DNA from: Tsuneonella dongtanensis
GTDB lineage: Bacteria > Pseudomonadota > Alphaproteobacteria > Sphingomonadales > Sphingomonadaceae
DNA length: 64,000 bases
NCBI RefSeq assembly: GCF_001698205.1
Contig: NZ_CP016591.1
Location: 868,001 to 932,000 of the forward strand
Direction of reading: 5' to 3'
This document shows positions 1 through 9,054 of this stretch, piece by piece. The notes beneath the pieces are model-generated. The model made no database searches, was not told the origin of the DNA, and saw nothing but the letters and a program-made list of their open reading frames with translations. How positions within the stretch are numbered: position 1 is the first letter of the stretch; each line of letters opens with the position of its first letter. Made by a program: the position numbers and the translations under genes.

Positions 1-1
1 C

Positions 2-493
2 GCGAGTGCCGAAGCCGGTCAGTCGGATATCATCCGGGTGTACGGCTGGGGATACACCGAAGAACGGCGACCCAACCAGAGCGGGGTCATGAACGGCGGC
101 AAGCTGTTGGCCTATGCAGAGGATCTGCAGGTGGGCGCGCTGCGGATCGTCGAGACCGCGGAATGTCGCAAGATTCCGCACTACAAGGGTGTATCGGCCG
201 ATAACATCTGCGCAGAAACCCCGCCGCCTTCCGAGGCCACCAGGGGATCCCGGAACACCTTCAGCTGTCGGGGGGACAGCGGCGGGCCCGTGGTGCGGCT
301 GGTCGGCCAGCGCCTCGTGCAAGTGGGCGTGGTCTCGTGGGCTTACGGCTGCGGCATCGCGGTGAGGGGTGCAAGAGGAGTCCCTATCCGGCGAAACCCC
401 TCGGTCTTCGTCAATCTGGCGAACTACACCGGATGGATCGCGAAGGCCCGCAACAGCTTTGCGAACGGAGCGGTGCTCCCTGTGACGGAGTAG
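2..493 (+). CDS. Trypsin-like serine protease, C-terminal part (5' end outside window)
   Basis: The reading frame is already open at the left edge, so only the last 163 residues are visible. They contain the chymotrypsin-fold VYGWG segment, a disulfide-type cysteine pattern and the active-site block CRGDSGGPVV, which carries the catalytic serine of family S1. A further SWAYGCG segment is the usual wall of the substrate pocket. The His and Asp of the triad must lie upstream of the window. Substrate and signal peptide cannot be judged. The gene converges on the repeat lipoprotein at 533-769. Identification as an S1 peptidase is firm; its role is unknown. Confidence 0.9.
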   Translation, partial: ASAEAGQSDIIRVYGWGYTEERRPNQSGVMNGGKLLAYAEDLQVGALRIVETAECRKIPHYKGVSADNICAETPPPSEATRGSRNTFSCRGDSGGPVVRLVGQRLVQVGVVSWAYGCGIAVRGARGVPIRRNPSVFVNLANYTGWIAKARNSFANGAVLPVTE

Positions 494-532
494 CCGTTGG
501 CGCGATCCTGAAACCGGGCCAACGGCAGCCCG

Positions 533-664
533 TTACTGGTCGTTGGAGCCCTGGTCGTTAGAGCCTTGGTCGTTGGACCCCTGGTCGTTTGCCCCTTGAT
601 CATTGGAACCCTGGTCATTGGAACCCTGATCGTTCGACCCTTGGTCATTCGAGCCCTGATCATT
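533..664 (-). repeat. 15-bp tandem repeat encoding (S/A)NDQG
   Basis: About 8.8 copies of a 15-bp unit lie head to tail inside the lipoprotein gene. Copies differ mainly at synonymous positions, so the peptide is conserved while the DNA has drifted. The unit length is a multiple of three, so gain or loss of copies would keep the frame. Confidence 0.85.
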
Positions 665-769
665 GCTCGCGGCGGGCTCCATCGGAGCCTCCGGTTCGGC
701 AGGCTCGGCGCAGGCGTTTAGGCCGAGCGCCACAGTCAGCGCCAGACCAGTTGCCATCCACTTTTTCAT
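533..769 (-). CDS. Small lipoprotein with NDQGS pentapeptide repeats
   Basis: This 78-residue protein starts at the ATG preceded by a strong AGGGAGG site. A signal sequence (MKKWMATGLALTVALGLNAC) ends in a lipobox-like LNAC, followed by a Pro/Glu-rich segment (AEPAEPEAPMEPA). The rest is nine near-perfect SNDQG units; one reads ANDQG and the last is cut after Gln by the stop codon. It is probably lipidated and exposed in the periplasm or at the outer membrane. The repeat is acidic and hydrophilic and likely disordered. I do not recognise a family. Its neighbours are a serine protease and a TIR-TPR protein, with no evident operon. Confidence 0.7.
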   Translation of the reverse strand: MKKWMATGLALTVALGLNACAEPAEPEAPMEPAASNDQGSNDQGSNDQGSNDQGSNDQGANDQGSNDQGSNDQGSNDQ

Positions 770-792
770 AGTCCATTCCTCCCTTTGTTGAA

Positions 793-2748
793 TCAAACGA
801 ACCCGGCTTGCTTCAGCATCTGCTGGAACCGCGGCCGGTCGCGGATCGGGTCCATGAACGGGTCGTTGAGCAGGTAGACCAGCCCGGAATCTTGCAGGCG
901 CCGCGCCTCTTCCAGTGTCTGCAGGGCATCGTCCGGGCGACCCCACTGGGCCAGCACCTGCGCTTTCTGGTAAAGCGCGTTGTCGCCGTGTTCCGCGATC
1001 AGCCCATCGAGGCTAGCCTGCGCTGCCTCCGGCTGGCCTTGCAGGAAATGGACGATCGCCAATCCCGTCAGGCCATTGAGCGTGTTCTTCTCGGCTTCGT
1101 AGGATGCACGCGCGGCGTCGAGATCCTTGAGCATCACGTAGGAATCGCCGATATCCCCGTTCACGCTGTTGCGTTTCGGGTTGATCGACAGCGCATGCCG
1201 GCCGGCGGCGATCGCTTTTTCGTACTCGCGCGCCGCGAAGAGAATGATGCCTTCGGTCCGGAATACCGAGGCGTTGAGCGGATCGAGCGCAGAGGCCTGC
1301 TCGATCGCCATCCTTGCTTCCGCGAAGCGACCGGTCCGCGCGCAGAAGATCGCGTAGCGGCTGAGCACGTCGATTTCGCCGTTGGCGAACTCGAATGCGC
1401 GCTCGAAGGGCTCGCGCGCGCCGCGTACGTCGAGGCGCCCATAGAACAGGGCATAGCCAAGGGCGCTGAACCCGGCGGCGTACCTCGGCGCGATCTCGGT
1501 CGCACGCCGCGCTTCGGCCACCGCCTCGTCCATCGACCGCTTTCGGTCGGCGCTGGTCTGGTACTGGTTGGCGATCACGCCGAGCGCGCGCGACCGCGCC
1601 GCGCGGGCCGCCGCGTATTGGGGGTCGATGCGGATGGCCTCGTCGAACTTGGCCAGCGCAGCGCGCTCGCTCGCTTCGTCGATGTGGAGATCGAACAGCG
1701 CGCGCCCCCTGTGAAACGCATCGAATGCGGCCACGCTTCGGGTCCCTCCCAGTTCGGGGCCCCCGCTGTTGGCAAAGTCGGCATCCATCGTCGCCTTGAG
1801 GGCCGAGGCGACGGCGGCGGCGATGGCGGATTGCAGGGCGAAGATGTCGGCGAGCGGTCGCTCGAAAGACTCGGCCCACGTGCTGGCACCTGTGGCGACA
1901 TTGATGAGCCCGGCAGTGATCTTGACGATTTCGCCCATCTTCTGGACGTTGCCATTCAGCAGAAATGCGACGCCCAGGGCCTTGCCGATGGAGTCCATCT
2001 CCTCCTGCTTGTCGCGGAAACTGTCCGACGAAACGCTCCCGATGACCTGCAATTGGTGATTGCGCGCAAGGACCGTGCGGATTTCCGACGTCAGGCCGTC
2101 CGAGAAATACGCCTGCTCGGGATCGCCACTGAGGTTCTCGAATGGCAGGACGGCTATGCCCGTGCGCCCGTCGTCCGCTGGAGGGCGAAATTGCCACCAG
2201 GCCAGGCCGCCCCCGACAAGCACGAGTGCCGCACCCCCTCCGACGAGCACGGCACGGCGCGACGCCCGACCCGGGCCGGCGGTCGGGGCAGCCTTGGTGA
2301 CAGGCAACTGGAGATCCGAGTTTCCGGACACTGCGAGGACCGCGCGGACGAGCTCGTCCATCTCAGGGGCGTTTTCCTTCCCCTTCCACTTCGTCAGGTC
2401 GAGCACCTGGATTTGCCGGAATCCGATCGGCGGCTGGTTGCCGTCGATCGATACGGGCACCATCCGTCCGCGATCGCGGCCCCGCGTCGCCTCATCGCGC
2501 ACCCAGTGCGATTGCACCGATGTTTCCGACCACAGGACGACAATGGCATCGGCCGATTCCAGCGCCGCCTCGGTCGTCCGCGCAAACGCGGTTCCACCCT
2601 CGAGCAGACCGTCCCACCAGACGTTGAAACCGCGACCTTCCAGCATGCGTATGATCGGAAGGGCGCGATCCCGATCCTGCCTCGAATAACTGAAGAAAAT
2701 CGACACCGCCCGATCGGCTTCCGCAGTATCGTTTTCGACGGACTGCAT
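793..2748 (-). CDS. TIR domain / transmembrane / TolB-like / TPR protein
   Basis: This is a 651-residue protein. The start is the ATG preceded by GGGGAGAAG; in-frame sequence further upstream has shadow-like composition. Residues 14-125 form a TIR domain (FFSYSRQDRD, VWWDGL, ADAIVVLWSE, HWVRDEATRG); Glu86 lies where TIR NADases place their catalytic glutamate. A transmembrane helix follows at about 166-186. Residues 197-300 (GIAVLPFENLSGDPEQAYFS) match the TolB/FlgO-like module common in adenylate-cyclase and TPR proteins, and residues 330-645 contain several TPR-like helical repeats (NPKR, DPLN, DPQY units). The layout suggests a cytoplasmic TIR head on an inner-membrane anchor with a periplasmic TPR sensor. 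NAD cleavage and any role in defence or signalling are inference. Confidence 0.8.
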   Translation of the reverse strand: MQSVENDTAEADRAVSIFFSYSRQDRDRALPIIRMLEGRGFNVWWDGLLEGGTAFARTTEAALESADAIVVLWSETSVQSHWVRDEATRGRDRGRMVPVSIDGNQPPIGFRQIQVLDLTKWKGKENAPEMDELVRAVLAVSGNSDLQLPVTKAAPTAGPGRASRRAVLVGGGAALVLVGGGLAWWQFRPPADDGRTGIAVLPFENLSGDPEQAYFSDGLTSEIRTVLARNHQLQVIGSVSSDSFRDKQEEMDSIGKALGVAFLLNGNVQKMGEIVKITAGLINVATGASTWAESFERPLADIFALQSAIAAAVASALKATMDADFANSGGPELGGTRSVAAFDAFHRGRALFDLHIDEASERAALAKFDEAIRIDPQYAAARAARSRALGVIANQYQTSADRKRSMDEAVAEARRATEIAPRYAAGFSALGYALFYGRLDVRGAREPFERAFEFANGEIDVLSRYAIFCARTGRFAEARMAIEQASALDPLNASVFRTEGIILFAAREYEKAIAAGRHALSINPKRNSVNGDIGDSYVMLKDLDAARASYEAEKNTLNGLTGLAIVHFLQGQPEAAQASLDGLIAEHGDNALYQKAQVLAQWGRPDDALQTLEEARRLQDSGLVYLLNDPFMDPIRDRPRFQQMLKQAGFV

Positions 2749-2915
2749 CCGCACTTCTCCCCACCGCAAGGTGCCCGGGCACGAGAGTGGCACGCAAGCC
2801 GACTGCGCACAACCTTTCCGCACCCGCCTCCGGTGCAGACGTCGCACCATCGCATGGCTGGCCTCGCCGGGCAGCTGGACATCAGGGTACAGCCGCTGCC
2901 CACCCGTTGAGCGGC

Positions 2916-4067
2916 TTACGCCCGGCTCCAGACCTCGCGGTTGTCGATCCGCTCGACCCTGCGGTCGGTCCGCAACTGGAAGAGTTTCGAGAGACCGGTC
3001 TCCGCGAACAGCGTGTCCACGTTCCCGCTTTCGGCTTGCGGCAGGCCATCGCGCGCATCCAACAACCGCTGGAGCAGGTAGAAGCGGTACGGCAGGACCA
3101 CGGTCGAGATCCGCGCGCCGTGCCACTCGAACGTCGCGAAACCGGCAAGCTTGGCCTGGGTGCGGGCTTCATATGCCGCATCGAGCGCTTCACCGGCTTG
3201 CTCCGCAAGCCACGCGTTGGCCTGTTCGACGTGGGCCGCGATCTCGACGAGATAGTCCTCGGCGATAAAGCGCATCAGAGCGAGCAGGCTTGCCGGTAAC
3301 GCCGCGGCATCGAACAGCCGTCCGGCGGCCGTTGCGAAGGTTTCGTCCACGAAGCTCTCCGGCATCGTCATCCGTTCGACCCAGCGGAAGACGTTGGGAG
3401 CGGTCGTCTGCATCAGGTGGAGCGGCGCCGGATCGCGGCCGAGGTGCGCGTGCATCGCCCCGATCATGCCGTAGTCGGCGATCGTCGGATGCCCCCCGAG
3501 AAGGAAGGGATGGTCGCGCAGGTGGTCTTCGAACAGTCCGAGAAAGGCGCGGTAGCGTTCCTCGACGAGCGCGAAGGTGTCCGAGTTCACTCCGAACGCG
3601 GTTGCCGCCTTTCGCATCCGGCCGCTGGCCTGCGTAAAGGCCGCGTCCTCCGCTTCGGTCGGAAGACCAGACGGGAGCACGTCGCGAAAGGCGCTGCGCA
3701 GGAAGGGCAGATTCACCGCATCGAAGTTCCAGCGGTAGTGCATGGCGGGTCGGAGCAACCCATGCGAACCGAACAGATCGAACAGGTGCGCGACCACTAG
3801 AAGAACCGGTTGCTCGGGATAGATCGGCCACTTGCTGAAGCCGGCAGCATCGAGGTGGTCGATTATGTCGGCGCCGTCCTGGATGATTGCCCCCTCGGGC
3901 GTTCTCATCACCGGGATGATCCAGCGACCGATCTTCGGGACGACGGTCTGCGTGAACTCCTCGCCGCCGGCCTTGATCTCGACGAATGGCACCCCGTTGG
4001 TCCGCATGTAGGACCGGGCTCGCGCGGTGTAGAGCGACGCGGCCATGCCGTAGAGGGTGTAGGTCAT
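2916..4067 (-). CDS. Glutathione S-transferase family protein
   Basis: This is a 383-residue protein with a GST N-terminal thioredoxin-like domain (MTYTLYGMAASLYTARARSY, then IIPVMRTPEGAIIQDGADII, residues 1-85) and an all-helical C-terminal domain (HPFLLGGHPTIADYGMIGAM around residue 200). It is longer than the usual 200-230 residues; the final 120 residues are an extra helical part. The start ATG overlaps the stop of the upstream sulfatase (ATGA), so the two are translationally coupled. A Ser/Tyr catalytic residue is not obvious: the canonical position is occupied by SLYTARAR. Activity is inferred from family only. Confidence 0.85.
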   Translation of the reverse strand: MTYTLYGMAASLYTARARSYMRTNGVPFVEIKAGGEEFTQTVVPKIGRWIIPVMRTPEGAIIQDGADIIDHLDAAGFSKWPIYPEQPVLLVVAHLFDLFGSHGLLRPAMHYRWNFDAVNLPFLRSAFRDVLPSGLPTEAEDAAFTQASGRMRKAATAFGVNSDTFALVEERYRAFLGLFEDHLRDHPFLLGGHPTIADYGMIGAMHAHLGRDPAPLHLMQTTAPNVFRWVERMTMPESFVDETFATAAGRLFDAAALPASLLALMRFIAEDYLVEIAAHVEQANAWLAEQAGEALDAAYEARTQAKLAGFATFEWHGARISTVVLPYRFYLLQRLLDARDGLPQAESGNVDTLFAETGLSKLFQLRTDRRVERIDNREVWSRA

Positions 4068-5881
4068 GCTGCGGGGTCCGATCTCTTTCCGGGAGCGCGA
4101 AGGGCGATCGCCAGACGGCGGATCACGAGGACGATGACAAGAACCACCGCGATCGCGGCCAGCACGACCAAGAGCGTCAGCAGGGGGTAATTGCGCGCCC
4201 CTCCCTTGAGGTTGTTGACGAGGACCTGCCGGACCGGGCTGTAGCCGGGGTCGTCGTAGACGCCGACCTTCCTTGCATAGGCATCGTAAGCAGCGGCCAT
4301 CCTTTTCAGCCGCTCCGGTTCGCTCGCAGCGAGATTCTCGGTTTCGCCGGAGTCGTCGGCGAGGTTGTAGAGCTCCCACTCTCCGGTCCCCTGGGGAGGG
4401 GGCATCCGTCGGATTTTCCAGTCACCCTGGTAATGAGCCGCGTTGCCGCCAACCTCGAAGTTGACCGAATCGTCCGCGCCATAGACCGCGTCGGCCGAGC
4501 CCTTGAGCATGGGGGAAAGATCTCGCCCCAGCATCGCCGGCGAGGCTCCGGTTGCGTCGCGGCCATCGACGCCCGCGAGCGAAAGCAGCGTCGGCATCAC
4601 GTCGAACACGTGGGCGCGGCCGTCTATGAAACCGCCAGCGGGTACGCCGGGGCCCGCGACGACCAAAGGCACTCGCAGGCCCCCTTCCGAGGAGTGAAAC
4701 TTGTAGAGCGAGAACGGGATCGAGGAACTCGCCGCCCACTCGGAGCCGATCGCGGTAAGGCTGTCGGGCCCGCCCAGCGCGTCCGTCGCGTTGGTCATGC
4801 CGAGCATTGGCATCCACGCCTTGAACAGGAGCGTTCCGTTGGCAGGGTCGTTGTACTCGGGCCCGTTGTCGGACGTGACCAGCACGATCGTGTTGTCGAG
4901 CCGGCCCTTGGTTTGGAGATGGGAGAGCAGCCGTCCGATCTCGCGATCCATGGCCTCCATCATGGCCGCGTTCACCTGCATGGCGCGGGCGAAGCGGCGC
5001 TGCTGGTCGCTGCCGAGGCTCGACCACTTGCGCGCCTTCGCGGGCATCGCCGGCATCGCGGCGTTATCCGGGACGAGTCCCCGTGCCTTGGCCCGCTCGA
5101 AGCGCTCGGTCCGCAGCCTGTCCCAGCCCTTGTCGAACACGCCGTCGTAGCGTTCGATGTCGGCCACAGGAGCCTGTATCGGGATATGGATCGCCTGGAA
5201 CGCGACGTACGCGAAGACCGGCTGGCCTTCAGCGGCCTGATCGACGTACTCGATCGCGCGGTCGACGATGAATTTCGACGAGTAGTCCTTGGTCTTTCGG
5301 GTCGTCGGCTTGCCGTCCTCGAACCACTCCACCGACGAATAGAGCGGCAGGTAGGGTCTCTCCTGCCAGTTGTCGGCGCCGGTTGCGTCGAGCACGTAGG
5401 AGCGGGAAAAGCCGTGCCGATCGGGCAGGCTCGAGCCGATCTCGCCGATCCCCCATTTCCCTGAGGCGAAGGTAAAATAGCCTGCGTCGCGCAGCACTTC
5501 CGCCATCGTCCGGGCTTCGGGGAGGAGGCGCATCGAATAGGCCGGAAGTCCCTCCATCTCGGGAGCGAGCATCTCGACGATCGACCCGATGCCGACGCTG
5601 TGGTTGTCCATTCCCGTCAGCAACATGGCGCGCGATGGGGCGCATTGCGGAGAGGTATAATAGCGCGATAGCGCGGCCCCGCGAGCGGCCAGCGCGTCGA
5701 TCGTCGGGGTGCGGGCATCTCCACCGTAGGCCCCGAAATCCATGAAGCCGGCGTCGTCCACGACCACGACGACGATGTTCGGGCGTGCCGACGGGCTGCG
5801 CGCGGGAGCGGGCATCGCGAGGGCGGATGAAGACGCCACCGCGACGCATGCTGTGAATGCCTTCCGCCACACGCCGGTCAT
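4064..5881 (-). CDS. Arylsulfatase (FGE-dependent), membrane anchored
   Basis: This is a 605-residue type I sulfatase. It has a signal peptide (residues 1-27, ending in AMPAPA), the metal-binding DD pair at 42-43 and the modification motif C80-A-P-S-R, in which the cysteine becomes formylglycine. The family motif GKWGIGE is present further on. A hydrophobic helix near residues 565-590 followed by Arg/Lys suggests anchoring by the C-terminus with the enzyme in the periplasm. The start is set by a GGGAGG site. It is coupled to the GST gene and divergent from a second sulfatase. The substrate (alkyl or aryl sulfate ester) cannot be told from sequence. Confidence 0.9.
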   Translation of the reverse strand: MTGVWRKAFTACVAVASSSALAMPAPARSPSARPNIVVVVVDDAGFMDFGAYGGDARTPTIDALAARGAALSRYYTSPQCAPSRAMLLTGMDNHSVGIGSIVEMLAPEMEGLPAYSMRLLPEARTMAEVLRDAGYFTFASGKWGIGEIGSSLPDRHGFSRSYVLDATGADNWQERPYLPLYSSVEWFEDGKPTTRKTKDYSSKFIVDRAIEYVDQAAEGQPVFAYVAFQAIHIPIQAPVADIERYDGVFDKGWDRLRTERFERAKARGLVPDNAAMPAMPAKARKWSSLGSDQQRRFARAMQVNAAMMEAMDREIGRLLSHLQTKGRLDNTIVLVTSDNGPEYNDPANGTLLFKAWMPMLGMTNATDALGGPDSLTAIGSEWAASSSIPFSLYKFHSSEGGLRVPLVVAGPGVPAGGFIDGRAHVFDVMPTLLSLAGVDGRDATGASPAMLGRDLSPMLKGSADAVYGADDSVNFEVGGNAAHYQGDWKIRRMPPPQGTGEWELYNLADDSGETENLAASEPERLKRMAAAYDAYARKVGVYDDPGYSPVRQVLVNNLKGGARNYPLLTLLVVLAAIAVVLVIVLVIRRLAIALRAPGKRSDPAA

Positions 5882-5992
5882 CGAAGCCTCCCGCCCGTTG
5901 ACTCTTATAATGGCACTCTATATGCCAATACATGCCGGCGCTGCAAGACCTGATGGCAGGCGCGCGCCGGGGGCAGCGGGAGGTGAAGGGCG

Positions 5993-7666
5993 ATGCGACG
6001 CTGGTCAAAGATCGCACTGGGCATCGGTGTCACCGCCGCGGTTATCGCCGGTCTTGCATACTTCAACCGGACCTCGCTCGCGCTGGCATTGGTTCATTAC
6101 CGGGCGGGACAGGCCGAGGTCGGTCCGAACCGCCCGATCGCATGGCAGCGCGGACCGGCGGAAGCGGCCGAGGCGCAGGAAAGCGCGACGCCGCCCAACA
6201 TCGTCTTCATCCTGTTCGACGATCTCGGCATCAACGACATCTCGACCTTCGGCGGCGGAGTGGCAGGTGGACGGGTGCCAACTCCCAATATCGACCGTCT
6301 CGCGGCCGAGGGCGCGATCTTCTCGACGGCCTATGCCGGCAACGCAACCTGTGCGCCGTCGCGCGCGCAGCTGATGACGGGGCGGTACTCGACCCGCACC
6401 GGCTTCGAATACACGCCGACACCCAACGGGTTCGGTCGGCTCGTCGCAATGGCGACCGACCAGATCCGCGGCGACCTGCCCCGCAGCGGTTACAACGCCG
6501 AGGTCGACGCGGCTGCCCCGAGTTTCGCAGATCAGGGCCTGCCGAGCGAAGAGGTGACCATTGCCGAAGTCCTCAAGGCGCGGGGCTATCACACGGTGCA
6601 CATCGGCAAATGGCACCTGGGCAACGGCAAGGGCTTCCACCCCAACGACCAGGGCTTCGACGAAAGCCTGATGATGGAAAGCGGGTTGCACCTGCCAGAG
6701 GACCATCCGGACGTCGTCAACGCCAAGGTGGACTTCGATCCGATCGATCGCTTCCTGTGGGCCTCGATGCGTTTCGCGACATCGTACAACCGGGGGCCCT
6801 GGTTCGCGCCCGGCAGGTACCTGGCGGATTACTGGACCGATGAATCGCTCAAGGTGATCGAGGCCAATCGCAACCGGCCGTTCTTCCTCTACCTGGCACA
6901 TTGGGGCGTTCACACGCCCTTGCAGGCCACGCGCGCGGATTACGAGGCGGTCGGTGCCATCGGCTCCGAGCGCCATCGGGTCCATGCCGCCATGGTCCGT
7001 TCGCTCGATCGCAGCGTCGGGCGCATCATGGCCAAGCTCGAGGAAGAGGGACTGGCCGACAATACGCTTATCGTCATCTCGAGCGACAACGGCGGAGCCG
7101 GGTATATTGGCGTGCCCGACGTCAATGCACCGTACCGCGGGTTCAAGATCAGTTTCTTCGAAGGCGGAATCCGCGTGCCGCTGTTCCTGCGGTGGCCCGC
7201 CCGGATCCGGCCGGGAACGAAGGCGGCGCTGCCGGTGGGTCATGTCGATGTCATGCCGACGCTCGCTGCTGCCTCGGGGTCCTCGCTGCCCGGCGGCGTG
7301 GCGATCGACGGACGCAACCTGCTGCCCGCCGCTACCGGGAGCGGCGCAGTCGAGCGGGCCGATGCGCCGCTGTTCTGGAACAGCGGGTATTACAAGGTCG
7401 TGCGGGCAGGCGACTGGAAGCTCCAGGTCAACGAGAAGCAGGGCAAGTCGTGGTTGTACGACCTGGCCAGCGATCCCACCGAAAAGGTCAACCTGATCGG
7501 GAAGCGCCCCGACAAGCGCGTCGAGCTGGCCGCACTGCTGGCGAGCCACCACCGCGGTCGCAAGGCGCCGCTCTACCCCAGCGTACTCGATGGCTCGATC
7601 ATGATCGACAAGACGCTGGCCGAGCGCTTCGAGCCGGGCGACGAATTCATCTACTGGCCGAACTGA
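5993..7666 (+). CDS. Sulfatase (FGE-dependent), N-terminally anchored
   Basis: This 557-residue sulfatase has an uncleaved-looking N-terminal hydrophobic segment (residues 5-23), the metal ligands DD at 76-77 and the cysteine-type motif C120-A-P-S-R-A-Q-L-MTG. GKWHLGN follows, and the segment ISSDNGG carries further metal ligands. The start ATG has a GGGAGG site. It is transcribed divergently from the other sulfatase with a 111-bp shared upstream region, and is followed after 15 bp by a membrane protein gene. It is probably periplasmic and acts on sulfate esters; the specific substrate is unknown. Confidence 0.9.
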   Translation: MRRWSKIALGIGVTAAVIAGLAYFNRTSLALALVHYRAGQAEVGPNRPIAWQRGPAEAAEAQESATPPNIVFILFDDLGINDISTFGGGVAGGRVPTPNIDRLAAEGAIFSTAYAGNATCAPSRAQLMTGRYSTRTGFEYTPTPNGFGRLVAMATDQIRGDLPRSGYNAEVDAAAPSFADQGLPSEEVTIAEVLKARGYHTVHIGKWHLGNGKGFHPNDQGFDESLMMESGLHLPEDHPDVVNAKVDFDPIDRFLWASMRFATSYNRGPWFAPGRYLADYWTDESLKVIEANRNRPFFLYLAHWGVHTPLQATRADYEAVGAIGSERHRVHAAMVRSLDRSVGRIMAKLEEEGLADNTLIVISSDNGGAGYIGVPDVNAPYRGFKISFFEGGIRVPLFLRWPARIRPGTKAALPVGHVDVMPTLAAASGSSLPGGVAIDGRNLLPAATGSGAVERADAPLFWNSGYYKVVRAGDWKLQVNEKQGKSWLYDLASDPTEKVNLIGKRPDKRVELAALLASHHRGRKAPLYPSVLDGSIMIDKTLAERFEPGDEFIYWPN

Positions 7667-7681
7667 GGACGGGAGGTAGCG

Positions 7682-8287
7682 ATGGGACCGGCGGCCTGGA
7701 TCTGGCTTTCGCTTCTCGCGGTATCCTATGCTGCGTTCTGGGTTTGGTATGGTGGCAGGGGCCGGCCGCTGACCAAGCAGGAAGGTGACCGGCTGCTGGC
7801 GCGCATGGAACAGATGCATGGCGTCAGCCGCGACGATGCCCCGCCGGGAAGCCTGACCCGCAATCTGGCCGACATGATCCCGCACGATGACGGCGGGGAA
7901 TTCTACGCGGTCAACCTGGAAAGGCGAAAGGGCGGCGCCGAGGCACTGGCGGCCGAAAAGGCCTACACCCGCGACCTGCTTCCCATCCTCCTGTCGCGGG
8001 CGGGCCATCCGGTGTTCGTCAGTGAGCGGGCCGGGCTGATGCTTGGCGAATACGGCCGGTCGATAGATCGGGTGGCGATCGTCCGCTATCGCTCGCTCCG
8101 TGACCTGCTCGCGATGGTCACCGACCCGCGCATGCCCGCGGCGGGCGCGCACAAGTTCGCGGCGCTGGAGCATACCGAGGTGTTCATCACCCGCCCGACG
8201 ATCAGCTTCGTCCAGGTCCGACTGCTGATAGGGTTGATGGCGGTCCTGCTTGGATTGGCAGGTGTCGTTGTCCTGGCGCGCGGCTAG
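7682..8287 (+). CDS. Uncharacterised membrane-anchored protein
   Basis: This 201-residue protein has a transmembrane helix at each end (residues about 3-23 and 180-198). The soluble middle (YAVNLERRKGGAEALAAEKA ... VAIVRYRSLRDLLAMVTDPR) resembles DUF1330-like dimeric alpha-beta barrel proteins. The GGGAGG site fixes the start. It follows the sulfatase by 15 bp, so it is probably in the same transcript. Function unknown; the barrel assignment is tentative. Confidence 0.75.
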   Translation: MGPAAWIWLSLLAVSYAAFWVWYGGRGRPLTKQEGDRLLARMEQMHGVSRDDAPPGSLTRNLADMIPHDDGGEFYAVNLERRKGGAEALAAEKAYTRDLLPILLSRAGHPVFVSERAGLMLGEYGRSIDRVAIVRYRSLRDLLAMVTDPRMPAAGAHKFAALEHTEVFITRPTISFVQVRLLIGLMAVLLGLAGVVVLARG

Positions 8288-8328
8288 CGGCCCTGGAATG
8301 AAATCGAAGAGTGTAGAGGTCGCGATCG

Positions 8329-8952
8329 ATGGTGAGGCAGAAGGCGGAGGTACGCGAAGCGATCGAGGGCGACGGGCCCCATCCCGATGGCCGGCGCGAA
8401 CGCAGCCGCTCGAGCCGGCGCCGGATCATCGAGGCGATGATGGACCTTGTCGCGGGCGGCGATATCGACCCCAGTGCCGCGAAAGTGGCGGAAAAGGCCG
8501 GCGTCGGCCTGCGCACCGTGTTTCGCCATTTCGACGACAAGGAGTCGATCTATCGCGAAATCGACGAGTTGCTCTGGACTGCCTACGGTCCCGCATCCGA
8601 GGCGCCGTTCCGGTCCAGTGACTGGCAGGAGCAACTGTTCGAGCTGATCGAAAGGCGCGCGCAGGTGTACGAGGAGATCGCACCCTTCCGCATCGCCAGC
8701 AGCTTGCAGCGTTACGGCTCGCCGATGCTGATGGAGCGTTACCGTTTCCTCCTCGGGAGGGAGCGCGACACGCTATACGGCATCCTTCCCGGCTCGGTCC
8801 TGCGTGACGAGGCGCGGGCGCGGGCAATCCTCCTGGCTGTCAGTTTCGACAGCTGGCGATTGTTCCGACTGGACGAAGAGCTCTCCCCCGAGAAGACGAT
8901 CGAGGTGCTGAAGCAGCTGCTGCGTGACGTCCTCGAGCAGGTGTCCGACTGA
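8329..8952 (+). CDS. TetR/AcrR family transcriptional regulator
   Basis: This 207-residue protein begins with a basic region (RRERSRSSRRRIIEAMMDLV). A TetR helix-turn-helix follows at residues about 40-70 (AAKVAEKAGVGLRTVFRHFDDKESIY), then an alpha-helical ligand domain. The ligand is not predictable. It lies between the sulfatase operon and mmsA in the same orientation and could regulate either, which is inference. Confidence 0.9.
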   Translation: MVRQKAEVREAIEGDGPHPDGRRERSRSSRRRIIEAMMDLVAGGDIDPSAAKVAEKAGVGLRTVFRHFDDKESIYREIDELLWTAYGPASEAPFRSSDWQEQLFELIERRAQVYEEIAPFRIASSLQRYGSPMLMERYRFLLGRERDTLYGILPGSVLRDEARARAILLAVSFDSWRLFRLDEELSPEKTIEVLKQLLRDVLEQVSD

Positions 8953-9054
8953 AGTTCGCCGCGACCTGCCACACACGGGTTTGGCGACATCCGACATCGC
9001 TGGTAGAGGGCGGTCGTGATGGCCCCCGGGATGCGCGGGCCGAAGGAGAGAAAA

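Noticed and set aside
808-2910. 700-codon plus-strand frame opposite the TIR-TPR gene
   Set aside because: Shadow of the TIR-TPR frame, which has strong domain evidence and a good ribosome site.
6005-8173. 722-codon antisense frame opposite the second sulfatase and its neighbour
   Set aside because: Spans two real genes on the other strand and shows no protein-like motifs.
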